A stretch of DNA of 64,000 bases, taken from assembly GCA_963830485.1 (NCBI GenBank), contig CAWHNE010000012.1, forward strand, positions 124,001 through 188,000. Direction: 5' to 3'. Below the pieces are notes generated by a model, which was given only the letters and a program-made list of their open reading frames with translations, was not told the origin of the DNA and searched no databases. This DNA is from CAIWHR01 sp963830485. GTDB lineage: Bacteria > Pseudomonadota > Gammaproteobacteria > Burkholderiales > Casimicrobiaceae. This document shows, one piece after another, positions 1 to 7,645 of this stretch (position 1 is the stretch's first letter; each line of letters begins with the position of its first letter). A program made the position numbers and the translations under genes.

Positions 1-754
1 CGGGCGCCGCCGCCGCGTAGCCGAGCCGCAGTCCCGCCATCCCGATCTTCGATACCGTTCGCAGCACGAGCAGGTTCGGGAATTCCGCGAGGCGCGGGAG
101 GAAGCTCGCGTCGGCGAACGCGTGGTAGGCCTCGTCGACAACGACGAGGCCCGATGCCGCGCGCAGCACGCGCTCGACGGCCGCCGTGTCGAACAGGTTG
201 CCCGTCGGATTGTTCGGATACGCAAGCCAGACGAGGGCCGGGCGCTCGCGCGCGAGCGCCGCCTCCATCGCGTCCGCATCGAGCGCGAAATCCGTCCGGA
301 GCGGGACACCCACGTAGCGCAGGCCAGCGAAGATCGCATCGAGCCGGTACATCTCGAACGACGGCTCCGGCGCGACCACGGCAGCGCCCGGGCGCGCGAG
401 CGCGGTCGTGATCACCTGGATCAACTCGTCCGAGCCGTTGCCGAGGATCACGCTCGCGGAAGCCGGGATGTCGAATGCGGCGACGATCGCCGCCTTGACC
501 GCGTCGGCGCCGCCGTCCGGATAGCGGTTGACCGGCACCGCGGCTGCAACCGCGGCCACCTTCGCTCGCACGGCCTCGGGCAGCGTGAACGGCGACTCCA
601 TCGCGTCGAGCTTGATCATACCGGGCGCCTTGGCCACCGCATACTTGGTCAACGCGCGGATCTCGGGTCGGACGACGGCCGCGACAAGCTCCGCCGCTGT
701 CGTCGTCGGGTGGGCGCCGTCCATCATGCGTTGCGCGTCTGCCAAGCGAACCAT
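1..754 (-). CDS. hisC: Histidinol-phosphate aminotransferase, 3' end beyond window
   Basis: PLP-dependent class I/II aminotransferase of histidine biosynthesis, converting imidazole-acetol phosphate to histidinol phosphate. About 251 codons are visible before the window edge. The reading frame shows the N-terminal signature NRYPDGG, the glycine-rich GNGSDELI, the YPNNPTGN motif, VVDEAYHAF, and TVSKIGMAGLRLGY, which contains the PLP-binding lysine. The ATG overlaps the hisD stop as TGATG, so translation is probably coupled to hisD. The C-terminal third is missing only because the window ends. Confidence 0.93.
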   Translation of the reverse strand, partial: MVRLADAQRMMDGAHPTTTAAELVAAVVRPEIRALTKYAVAKAPGMIKLDAMESPFTLPEAVRAKVAAVAAAVPVNRYPDGGADAVKAAIVAAFDIPASASVILGNGSDELIQVITTALARPGAAVVAPEPSFEMYRLDAIFAGLRYVGVPLRTDFALDADAMEAALARERPALVWLAYPNNPTGNLFDTAAVERVLRAASGLVVVDEAYHAFADASFLPRLAEFPNLLVLRTVSKIGMAGLRLGYAAAAP

Positions 755-2088
755 CAGGATGTCGGCGCCGCCGGATCGGCCGGGACGCGGAATAGCGCGC
801 TCCGCGCGTGCGCGGCGAGCCCTTCGCCTTGCGCAAGCGTCGCCGCGATGGGCCCGAGCGTGCGCGCGGCCGACGGTGTGAGCCGCAGAAGCGACGAGCG
901 CTTCTGGAAATCGTAGACGCCGAGCGGCGAAGAGAACCGCGCCGTGCGGCCTGTCGGCAGCACGTGGTTCGGGCCCGCGCAGTAGTCACCGAGCGCTTCC
1001 GACGCGTGGTGCCCCATGAAGATCGCGCCGGCGTGGCGGATCTTCGGCAGCAGCGCCGCCGGATCCGCGACCGCGAGCTCGAGGTGCTCGGGCGCGACCC
1101 GGTTCGCGATCGCGCACGCTTCGTCGAGGTCGCGCACCAGGACCAACGCGCCGCGGTTCGCGAGCGACGCGGCGATGATCGCGCGGCGCGGCATCTCCGC
1201 GATCTGCCGCTGCGCGCTCGCCGCCACGGCGTCGATCAGCGCAAGGTCGGGCGAAACGAGCAGCGCCTGCGCGAGCTCGTCGTGCTCCGCCTGCGAGAAG
1301 AGGTCCATCGCGACCCAGTCCGGGTTCGCCGTCGCATCGGCAATCACCAGGATCTCGGAGGCGCCCGCGACCATGTCGATGCCGACCACGCCGAACACGC
1401 GACGCTTCGCGGCCGCCACGTACGCGTTGCCGGGGCCGCAGATCTTGTCGACGGCGGGAACCGTCGCGGTTCCGTACGCGAGCGCCGCGATCGCCTGCGC
1501 GCCGCCGATCGCGAACGCGCGCGTGACGCCGGCCAGGTGCGCGGCCGCGAGCACCAGCGGATTGCGCGCGCCGCCCGGCGTCGGCACCACCATCACGATT
1601 TCGGCCACACCGGCCACGTGCGCCGGGATCACGTTCATCAACACCGACGACGGGTACGCTGCCTTGCCGCCCGGCACGTACACGCCGACGCGGTCGAGTG
1701 GGGTCACCTGCGCACCCAGCTCGCTGCCGTCGGCTTCGCGATAGGACCACGAGACCAATCTTCTGCCGGTCGTGGTAGGCGCGGATGCGCGCCGCGGCCG
1801 TCTCGAGCGCGGCGCGCTGGTCCGCAGGAAGCGCCGTCGAACGCCGCGTGCATCTCGGCCGGCTTGATCTCGAGCGCGGCCGCCGACGCGACCGCCATGC
1901 GGTCGAACCTGCCGGTGTACTCGAGGAGCGCCGCGTCGCCCCGAGCGCGCACGTCGGCGACGATCGTCGCGACGGCAGCGTCGACGGCGGGATCCTGCGC
2001 CGCCTCGAACGCGATCAGAGCGGCGAACTCGCGCTCGAAGCCCGGCGCCTTCGCGTCGAGCTGGCGCAGCCGGAGCGGCGCGCTCATT
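754..2088 (-). CDS. hisD: Histidinol dehydrogenase, frame broken twice
   Basis: Catalyses the last two steps of histidine synthesis (histidinol to histidine, NAD and zinc dependent). The N-terminus starts at the ATG at 2088 (MSAPLRLRQLDAK) and stays in frame to about 1835. A short middle part (LPADQRAALETAAARIRAYH) lies in a second frame. From about 1755 the rest (VSWSYREADGSELG, then VYVPGGKAAYPSSVLMN, KICGPGNAYV, SQAEHDE and GPNHVLPTG) lies in a third. Each break is explained by one extra G on the coding strand. With both removed, a normal-length enzyme of about 440 residues results. All family motifs are intact, so a sequencing indel is more likely than gene death. It sits between hisG and hisC as in other betaproteobacteria. 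Confidence 0.88.
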   Translation of the reverse strand, partial: NERAAPAAPARREGAGLRARVRRSDRVRGGAGSRRRRCRRDDRRRRARSGRRGAPRVHRQVRPHGGRVGGRARDQAGRDARGVRRRFLRTSAPRSRRPRRASAPTTTGRRLVSWSYREADGSELGAQVTPLDRVGVYVPGGKAAYPSSVLMNVIPAHVAGVAEIVMVVPTPGGARNPLVLAAAHLAGVTRAFAIGGAQAIAALAYGTATVPAVDKICGPGNAYVAAAKRRVFGVVGIDMVAGASEILVIADATANPDWVAMDLFSQAEHDELAQALLVSPDLALIDAVAASAQRQIAEMPRRAIIAASLANRGALVLVRDLDEACAIANRVAPEHLELAVADPAALLPKIRHAGAIFMGHHASEALGDYCAGPNHVLPTGRTARFSSPLGVYDFQKRSSLLRLTPSAARTLGPIAATLAQGEGLAAHARSALFRVPADPAAPTS

Positions 2089-2280
2089 GTTGTACCCCCA
2101 CGCTTGCGGCTGTCGGCGCCGCGCTGTCCCCCGAGGGGGAGCAATTCGCGCGGCCTCCGGAACGTTGCTTGTTGTGCGCTGCGGCGGGTGGTCGGCCGCC
2201 GCCCATGCTCGCAGACGCGAGCTTCGCTCCTTGGCTTCGCCCTGCTCGCGCGGGCGTTCGGTTCGGCCCGGCGGCGCTCA
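2089..2280 (-). repeat. Stop-codon-linked intergenic repeat, copy 1 (hisG–hisD)
   Basis: Read on the minus strand, the repeat begins at the hisG stop (TGAGCG) and runs to the hisD ATG. Its core at 2207–2255 is nearly identical to cores at about 30411–30461 and 32320–32368. The core contains the perfect hairpin GCTCGCGTCTGCGAGC (6-bp stem, 4-nt loop), followed by GGGCGGCGGCCGAC and a later CGGAGGCCG. No gene is visible inside. It spaces two genes that would otherwise be almost contiguous. Confidence 0.75.
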
Positions 2281-2949
2281 TGCGTTCCGCCGCCCCGCGA
2301 CCGCCGCTGCCATCGCATCCAGGAGCGGCTGCATGACGTCGCGCTTGAGCTTGAGCGACGCCGGATTGACGACGAGGCGCGAGCTGATCGGCATGATCTC
2401 CTCGACCGCGACCAGGTCGTTGGCCTTGAGCGTGTTGCCGCTCGACACGAGATCTACGATCACGTCGGCGAGCCCGACGAGCGGAGCGAGCTCCATCGAG
2501 CCGTAGAGCTTGATCAGGTCGACGTGCATACCCTTCGCGGCGAAATGCTCGCGGGCGGTGCCGACGTACTTGGTCGCCACGCGGATCCGCGCACCGCGCT
2601 GCACCGCGCCCGCCCAGTCGAAGCCGCGCTTCGTCGCGACGACCATCCGGCAGCGCGCAATCTCGAGATCGACCGGCTGATAGAGGCCCTCGCCGCCGTG
2701 CTCGAGTAGGACGTCGCGCCCCGCGACGCCCGCGTCGGCAGCGCCGTACTGCACGTAGGTCGGCACGTCGGAGGCGCGGACGATGATGACGGACACGCCG
2801 GTCCGGTTGGTGGACAGTATCAGCTTGCGCGATGTCTCGGGGTCGTCGGACGGCACGATGCCCGCCGCCGCGAGGAGCGGCAGCGTCTCGTCGTAGATGC
2901 GCCCCTTGGACAGGGCAAGCGTGAGCAGGGTCACGGCGGAACGGTACAC
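2278..2949 (-). CDS. hisG: ATP phosphoribosyltransferase catalytic subunit, short form
   Basis: First enzyme of histidine synthesis, condensing ATP with PRPP. The 223 residues lack the C-terminal regulatory domain, so this is the short HisG type that needs the HisZ partner (known for the family). Visible motifs are LTLALSKGRI at the N-terminus, VPTYVQYGAADAGVAGRD, and the PRPP-loop region DLVSSGNTLKAN. A GTG at 2934 would give the more usual start (VTLLTLALSKG). The upstream ATG at 2949 adds five residues. It heads the visible hisG-hisD-hisC run. Confidence 0.93.
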   Translation of the reverse strand: MYRSAVTLLTLALSKGRIYDETLPLLAAAGIVPSDDPETSRKLILSTNRTGVSVIIVRASDVPTYVQYGAADAGVAGRDVLLEHGGEGLYQPVDLEIARCRMVVATKRGFDWAGAVQRGARIRVATKYVGTAREHFAAKGMHVDLIKLYGSMELAPLVGLADVIVDLVSSGNTLKANDLVAVEEIMPISSRLVVNPASLKLKRDVMQPLLDAMAAAVAGRRNA

Positions 2950-3175
2950 GGGGGATGCTTCATTCTACCGGAGGACACAGGGCTGCCATTCGGAACCGGC
3001 GCGTGGATCCCGATTCGAAAGAAGTGACATTCGGAGCTCGGTCGTCGCGGCGTCGATCGAACGATTTCGAAGCGACGAAGTCTTGCCGCGTCCGCAGCGC
3101 CGGTCTAGGCTTCCCTGGTGGCAGTCAGTGCGGCCCGCGCTCGGGCCGCGCGTGGCCGCGAGGGGAGACGGTACC

Positions 3176-3928
3176 GTGATCGGGGTCCGGCGATTTGCGG
3201 CCGCAATGCGTGCCTCGCTCGCCGCCTGCGCCCTGCTCTCGGCCTGTTCCACGAACCCGACCTTTCCGCCCGCCGCACCGAGCACCGGTCAGCGGAGCCC
3301 GCCGGTCGAGCGCGAGTTCCGAGCATCCGACCTCGCGAAGTCGGACATCGACGTCGCGGGCGAAGTGCATTTGCGGGAGTGCCTAGCCTCGGCGCGCCTG
3401 TTGATGGAGAAGCTCTACCGCCGGAATCCCCGCGAGTGGCGCAAGGGTGGCTACGCCAATATGGACGCGGCGGTCGCGCGGGCGTTCGATCCTCGCGCGG
3501 AATTCCGCTTCGCGGAGCTCGGCTACGCGCGCGGCGCCGACGTCGTGCTGCTCGCGCTCAGGCCGGACTACGGCGGCGATCGCGTGTTCGCCTTCGGCGT
3601 CGGCCTCGCGAGCATGGTGTTCCTCTCCTACAACGGGAAGACCGATCTGTATCTCACCGACGTCCTCGATCCGCAAAAGCTCTATAACGCCGGGCGCAAC
3701 ATCGAGATCGCCGCCTGGAAGCTCGCGAGCGCCCGCGGCGCGCACGGCGAGCCGCTCATCGTCTCGAACGAAACGCGTGGCGACGTGAGCAACCTTTCGT
3801 TCGAACGGGAGTTCGGCAAGATGATCGCCTACCAGGACGCGATGGCCCAGATCGCGGCGCAGCGCACCAATCGGACGATTCGGAAGGTGGTGCAGACGCT
3901 GGCGACGGCGCTGTTCCTGCCGATCTAG
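3176..3928 (+). CDS. Uncharacterised lipoprotein
   Basis: A 250-residue protein starting at GTG 3176, chosen because GAGGGGAG lies just upstream; an internal ATG at 3206 is the alternative. The N-terminus is basic and hydrophobic and ends in a lipobox (LLSAC), so a lipidated periplasmic or outer-membrane protein is expected. The mature part carries a long alpha-helical stretch (ECLASARLLMEKLYRRNP) and a globular middle (GYARGADVVLLALRPDYGG, SYNGKTDLYLTDVLDP). I do not recognise the family. It points away from hisG, and its TAG stop is the first base of an inverted-repeat element. Confidence 0.75.
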   Translation: MIGVRRFAAAMRASLAACALLSACSTNPTFPPAAPSTGQRSPPVEREFRASDLAKSDIDVAGEVHLRECLASARLLMEKLYRRNPREWRKGGYANMDAAVARAFDPRAEFRFAELGYARGADVVLLALRPDYGGDRVFAFGVGLASMVFLSYNGKTDLYLTDVLDPQKLYNAGRNIEIAAWKLASARGAHGEPLIVSNETRGDVSNLSFEREFGKMIAYQDAMAQIAAQRTNRTIRKVVQTLATALFLPI

Positions 3929-4156
3929 GAGCCGGTCGGACTTACCACGTATGCGTTGCCGTGGCAGAAAGCGATGGATGCGAGGCGCGAGGCGAAGCCG
4001 ACGCGCCCTTTGGCAGCAACCCGAAGGGCCGGGGCGACCCGGGCGCACTTCTGCGTCACTCGCCCTCGCCATGGGCCCGGTATGGCTTCGGGCTCGCGCC
4101 TTGACCTGCGCCCGGGTCGGCTCCGTCGCAGGCGCGAAAGCAAGTCCGACAGGCTC
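3927..4156. repeat. TIR/hairpin element, copy A
   Basis: About 230 bp bounded by imperfect terminal inverted repeats (GAGCCGGTCGGACTTAC at the left, the complement of GAGCCTGTCGGACTTGC at the right; 2 mismatches in 17). It begins inside the TAG stop of the upstream lipoprotein gene. It contains a perfect 13-bp inverted repeat (4035–4047 with 4107–4119) and the shared linker GGCAGCAACCCGAAGGG. It is an inverted copy of the element at 58766–59036, roughly 85% alike by eye. No open reading frame with coding character is visible. Confidence 0.8.
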
Positions 4157-4187
4157 GTTGCTTGAACGCGCGGGCGCCCGGTTTTGT

Positions 4188-4193
4188 CATAAT
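4188..4193 (+). promoter_or_regulatory. Candidate extended -10 promoter
   Basis: TGTCATAAT forms an extended -10 (TGn plus CATAAT) about 60 nt before the ATG at 4256. A TTGAAC at 4162 is too far away (20-nt spacer) to be a convincing -35. It lies just outside the right end of repeat copy A. Confidence 0.4.
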
Positions 4194-4255
4194 GGAGGTA
4201 CGGCGTCCGGCCCACGGGGCGGGCGCCCGAACTCACCCCACGGCCGACGGCTCCC

Positions 4256-4588
4256 ATGACGCAGAAGTCTCCCGCCTCGCCGGCCCCGAGCTCGCGCAGC
4301 GACCGGCGGGCGCGACCGATCAACCAGGTGTTGCCAGCGACGCTCAAATGGTTCGAGTCGCTGCCGCCCGAGATTCAACCGGTCGCCGTCCTGCGGGACT
4401 ACCCTCGCATCGCCAACGCGCTGGCGCGCGCGTGGAACGACGCGCCGGCGCTGGCGGCCTATCTCGATTCGCTGCTGGTGGACCGGCGCGGCGGACGGCG
4501 CGGCTTCCAGGGTGACGTCCACCACGAGCTGCTGTCGCTGCGCGAATACGTCGACGGCCGCTATCCGGCGTCGCGGACCGCGATCTGA
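4256..4588 (+). CDS. Small uncharacterised protein
   Basis: A 110-residue soluble protein. The N-terminal 25 residues are rich in Ser/Pro/Arg and probably disordered. The rest is compact (LPATLKWFESLPPEIQPVAV, then helices, then GDVHHELLSLREYVDGRYP). There is no signal peptide or membrane segment. Codon usage matches the neighbouring genes and a candidate promoter lies upstream, so it is probably real. I cannot name the family. It converges with the SDR gene on the other strand, 12 bp away. Confidence 0.6.
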   Translation: MTQKSPASPAPSSRSDRRARPINQVLPATLKWFESLPPEIQPVAVLRDYPRIANALARAWNDAPALAAYLDSLLVDRRGGRRGFQGDVHHELLSLREYVDGRYPASRTAI

Positions 4589-4600
4589 CCCCTGGCGGCG

Positions 4601-5416
4601 CTACGCCGGCGCGTGCCAGCCGGCGTCGGCCCACAGCTGGCCGCTCACCGCCGAATTCGCCAGCATGAAGCAGATCGCATCGGCGATCTCCTCGGGACGA
4701 ATGAGCCGGCTCAACTGCGTGAACGGCAAGATGTTCTTGCTGATGTAGTCGTCGCCCATCGCGCGCACCATCGGCGTGTCCGTGAAGCCGGGGTGGATGA
4801 CGCCGCAGCGCACGCCGTGGAAGACGGCTTCCTTCATGATCGTCGCGGCCGCCCCCTCGAGGCCGGCCTTGGCGCTCGCGTAGGAGATCTGGCCGCGGTT
4901 GCCCTGCGACGAGACGGAGCCGATGAAAACGATCGCGCCCTGCATCCCCTCGGCCGGCTGCCAGCGCCGCAGGCCGCACGCGGCGCGATTCTCGGCGATC
5001 CGTCCGATCATCTCGAGCGCCCAATAGACGGGCGCCATCAGATTCACGTCGATGACCTGCTTGAACCGCTCCGCCGGGTAGATCCGCGCCTTGCCGGTGT
5101 TCTTGTCGATACGCACCGCGAGATCGTCGCGCGTAATACCGGCCGCCGGCACGCAGATCGTGACGGTGTCGACCTCGCGACTGATGTCGTCGTAGACGGA
5201 CGCACGGAACGCCTCGTCGGTCACGTCGCCGCGATACGACCAGGCGATCTTGCGACCCGCCTTCGCGTTGATCTCCGCGGCGACCACATCAACCGACTCA
5301 CCCATGTCGACGAGCCCCATCGCGCGCACGTCGCGGCGCGCCATTTCGATCGCGACCGCCCGGCCGATGCCGCTCGCGGCACCTGTGATGACGGCCACCT
5401 TCCCCGGAAATTCCAT
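4601..5416 (-). CDS. Short-chain dehydrogenase/reductase
   Basis: A 271-residue classical SDR with a Rossmann nucleotide-binding motif (TGAASGIG, about residues 11–18), the structural NNAG position replaced by CVPAAGI, the catalytic serine in FIGSVSS, and the catalytic pair in YASAK. D41 at the end of the second beta strand (GLVDMG) suggests NAD preference, by family rule. The ORF ends in a normal SDR C-terminus (GQLWADAGWHAP). Substrate cannot be told from sequence. It lies in the mixed segment between hisG and murA and has no obvious operon partner. Confidence 0.85.
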   Translation of the reverse strand: MEFPGKVAVITGAASGIGRAVAIEMARRDVRAMGLVDMGESVDVVAAEINAKAGRKIAWSYRGDVTDEAFRASVYDDISREVDTVTICVPAAGITRDDLAVRIDKNTGKARIYPAERFKQVIDVNLMAPVYWALEMIGRIAENRAACGLRRWQPAEGMQGAIVFIGSVSSQGNRGQISYASAKAGLEGAAATIMKEAVFHGVRCGVIHPGFTDTPMVRAMGDDYISKNILPFTQLSRLIRPEEIADAICFMLANSAVSGQLWADAGWHAPA

Positions 5417-5591
5417 GGAGTCCCCCGATCAGATTTGCTGCACTGCAACATCTTAGCCGTTTTCCGGGTCGGCGTCACGGGGAAAGCAAAAAATCTCGGC
5501 TCCGGTGGATGCGAATGTTGCATTGCAGGGCAGAATCCAACTGAATTAGTCGGGTAAATCGGGCCAGTCTGGATTACTCCGAGCCAGGACG

Positions 5592-5720
5592 CTAGCCGAT
5601 CACGTTATCGGCGCGCAGCGGCAGGATGGGCGACCGCGAGCCCGATCGCCCGGGCCGTCTTCGGATTGGTTACCAGCTCGAACTTGGTCTGCCGCTGACC
5701 GGGAGCTCGCCTGCCACGGC
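5592..5720 (-). pseudogene. Remnant of ABC-type substrate-binding protein (ABC_sub_bind/PF04392-like)
   Basis: On the minus strand a short stretch reads ELPV, then QTKFELVTNPKTARAIGLAV, then after a one-base frame change PILPLRADNVIG and a stop. This is the typical C-terminus of the ABC_sub_bind receptor family (consensus roughly LPVxxPTKFELVINLKTAKALGL...LLRADEVI). Nothing of the preceding 280 or so residues is visible upstream, and there is an internal frame change, so this is a decayed tail and not a gene. The rest of the 440-bp gap (5417–5856) shows no other gene. The start of the next gene has a GGCGGA site before its ATG. Confidence 0.65.
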
Positions 5721-5856
5721 GGCATTGAAAATGTAACATCGACGGCGGGCTCGGTGCCTCGCACGCCACGCCGACTGTGCGCCGGGGACCGAGCCCCGCG
5801 CCCGGCCTGGCAGCCGGATGCGTTGCCACGACCCAACATCGAAAACAGGCGGAATC

Positions 5857-6750
5857 ATGACCCTCAAGCGCGTCGGCCTCATCGGCGTCGGCCTCATGGG
5901 CCACGGCATCGGCAAGAACATCCTGGCGAAGGGTTACGAACTCGTCGTCATGGCACATCGCAACCGCGGCCCGGTGGACGATCTGATTTCGAAGGGTGCG
6001 ACCGAGCGCACGAACGCGCATGCCATCGCGCGGGACGCCGAGCTCGTCATCCTCTGCGTCACCGGCACGCCGCAGATCGAAGAGCTCGTCTACGGCGAGC
6101 ATGGCCTCCTGGGCGCGGTACGCGAGGGCCTCGTCATCGCCGACTGCTCGACGGCCGAACCCGCCTCCACGATGAAGATCGCCGCCGACATCGAGGCCAA
6201 GGGCGGCCACTTCGTCGACACTCCGATGACCCGCACGCCCAAGGACGCGGAAGCCGGAAGGCTCGGCCTCATGGTCGGCGGGCCCGACGACGTGTTAGCA
6301 CACATTCGTCCGGTGCTGGACTGCTTCGCCGACACGATCGTCCACGCGGGCGGCGTTGGCTCAGCGCATCGGCTGAAGCTCATCAACAACTTTCTCGCGC
6401 TCTGCCATGCTGCTGCGGCTGCGGAGGCCATCACGGTGGCCGCGAGGGCGGGCGTGAACATGGAGGCGCTCCGCGACATCGTCATGGCAGGCGGTGCCGC
6501 TTCCACCATGTTCGGCCGGCTCATCAACGTACCATTGCACGACGACGACAGCCATGCCCAGTTTGCGATCCGCAACGCGCGGAAGGACCTGCGCTATTAC
6601 ACGAATATGACTGAACAGCTGCCGGTCACCTCCTTCCTTGCGGAGACGACTCACCAGATCACCGTGATGGCCGACAACATGGGCTATGGCGAACGCTTCG
6701 TCCCGCGCCTTATCGACGTTCTGATGAAGGTGAACGGCCTCGTCCCGTGA
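5857..6750 (+). CDS. 3-hydroxyisobutyrate dehydrogenase-like NAD(P)-dependent beta-hydroxyacid dehydrogenase
   Basis: A 297-residue member of the beta-hydroxyacid dehydrogenase family (3-hydroxyisobutyrate or tartronate-semialdehyde reductases). The Rossmann motif GVGLMGHGIGKN is at residues about 8–19. The substrate-binding DTPMTRTPKDAEAGRLGLMV lies mid-protein, and the catalytic lysine lies in AHRLKLINNFLAL. The ATG at 5857 follows a GGCGGA site. The exact substrate is unknown. The gene stands alone between the receptor remnant and convergent queF. Confidence 0.87.
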   Translation: MTLKRVGLIGVGLMGHGIGKNILAKGYELVVMAHRNRGPVDDLISKGATERTNAHAIARDAELVILCVTGTPQIEELVYGEHGLLGAVREGLVIADCSTAEPASTMKIAADIEAKGGHFVDTPMTRTPKDAEAGRLGLMVGGPDDVLAHIRPVLDCFADTIVHAGGVGSAHRLKLINNFLALCHAAAAAEAITVAARAGVNMEALRDIVMAGGAASTMFGRLINVPLHDDDSHAQFAIRNARKDLRYYTNMTEQLPVTSFLAETTHQITVMADNMGYGERFVPRLIDVLMKVNGLVP

Positions 6751-6788
6751 ATGCGGCGAGGGAGAGCCACCCTCCGGCTCGTGACCGA

Positions 6789-7612
6789 TCACTGCCGCGC
6801 CGTCCGCGCGTTCGCAGGCGGCCGCTCGCCGCCGCTCGTGCGGAAGGGGTTGATGTCGATGCCGCCGCGGCGGGTGAACCGCGCGTAGACCACGAGCGAT
6901 TCCGGGCGGCATTGCGTCCAGACATCGGCGAAGATCCGCTCGACACAATGCTCGTGAAATCCCGGGTGCCGGCGGAACGAGACGAGGTAGCGCAGGAGCA
7001 GGGCGTGATCGATCTGCGGACCGCGGTAACGGAGCTGCACGCTCGCGTAGTCGGGCTGGCCGGTCACCGGGCACAGCGAGCGGAAGAGCCGCGTGAAGAC
7101 GCGTGGCGGAGACGTTGGCACCGCCCGTGCGCGAGGACCTCGGATCTGGGGGCATCGTCGACACCGTCGAGCGGCAGTGCATCGAGGCAGTCGCCGTCGA
7201 GCTCGGCGCGGGGGAGCAACGCGAACGCGTCCGGTGCTGTCAGCGTGACGCCGACCGTGGCACCGGTTGCCGCGGAGAGGTCGCGCCCGAGCGTCGCGGC
7301 GACCTCATCGCGTGAGGCGAAGCGCACGAGATTGAGCGCCGTCAGGTAGAGCTTGACCGACTTCGACTCGACGATCCGCGGCGAGTCCGCCGGCACTTCG
7401 AACGTCGCGATCGCGACCTCCGGCTTCCCGTTCGCATCGAGCCACGAGAGCTCGTAGGCGTTCCAGACGTCGACGCCGCGAAACGGCGGCCGCTCGCCCA
7501 GACGGAGCTCCGTGCGGAGCGGCGCGCGATCGACCGGGAACAACAGGCGCGCGTCGTACGCGTCGGCCCACGTCGTCGCGTGGCCGAGCGGCGATGCCCG
7601 GAGATCCGTCAT
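6789..7612 (-). CDS. queF: NADPH-dependent 7-cyano-7-deazaguanine reductase, frame broken
   Basis: Long (E. coli-type) QueF, which reduces preQ0 to preQ1 for queuosine tRNA modification. The N-terminal half (SPLGHATTWADAYDARLLFP, then FEVPADSPRIVESKSVKLYL) and the active-site region LDGDCLDALPLDG are in one frame. The C-terminal half (RLFRSLCPVTGQPDYASVQL, RYLVSFRRHPGFHEHCVERI, YARFTRRGGIDINPFR) is in another. The break lies at about 7118–7130 and fits a single missing base. All motifs on both sides are intact, so a sequence error is likely. There is no other queuosine gene nearby. Confidence 0.85.
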
Positions 7613-7645
7613 GGCGGCGAGGGCCCGAGGGCGGACACGAGCCCG

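Noticed and set aside
808..2709. 633-codon open frame on the plus strand
   Set aside because: It is antisense to hisD and hisG and Arg/His-rich, a mirror of high-GC coding sequence.
5605..6210. 201-codon minus-strand frame over the start of the dehydrogenase gene
   Set aside because: Overlaps a well-supported gene antisense; only its last 40 codons have meaning, as the receptor remnant.
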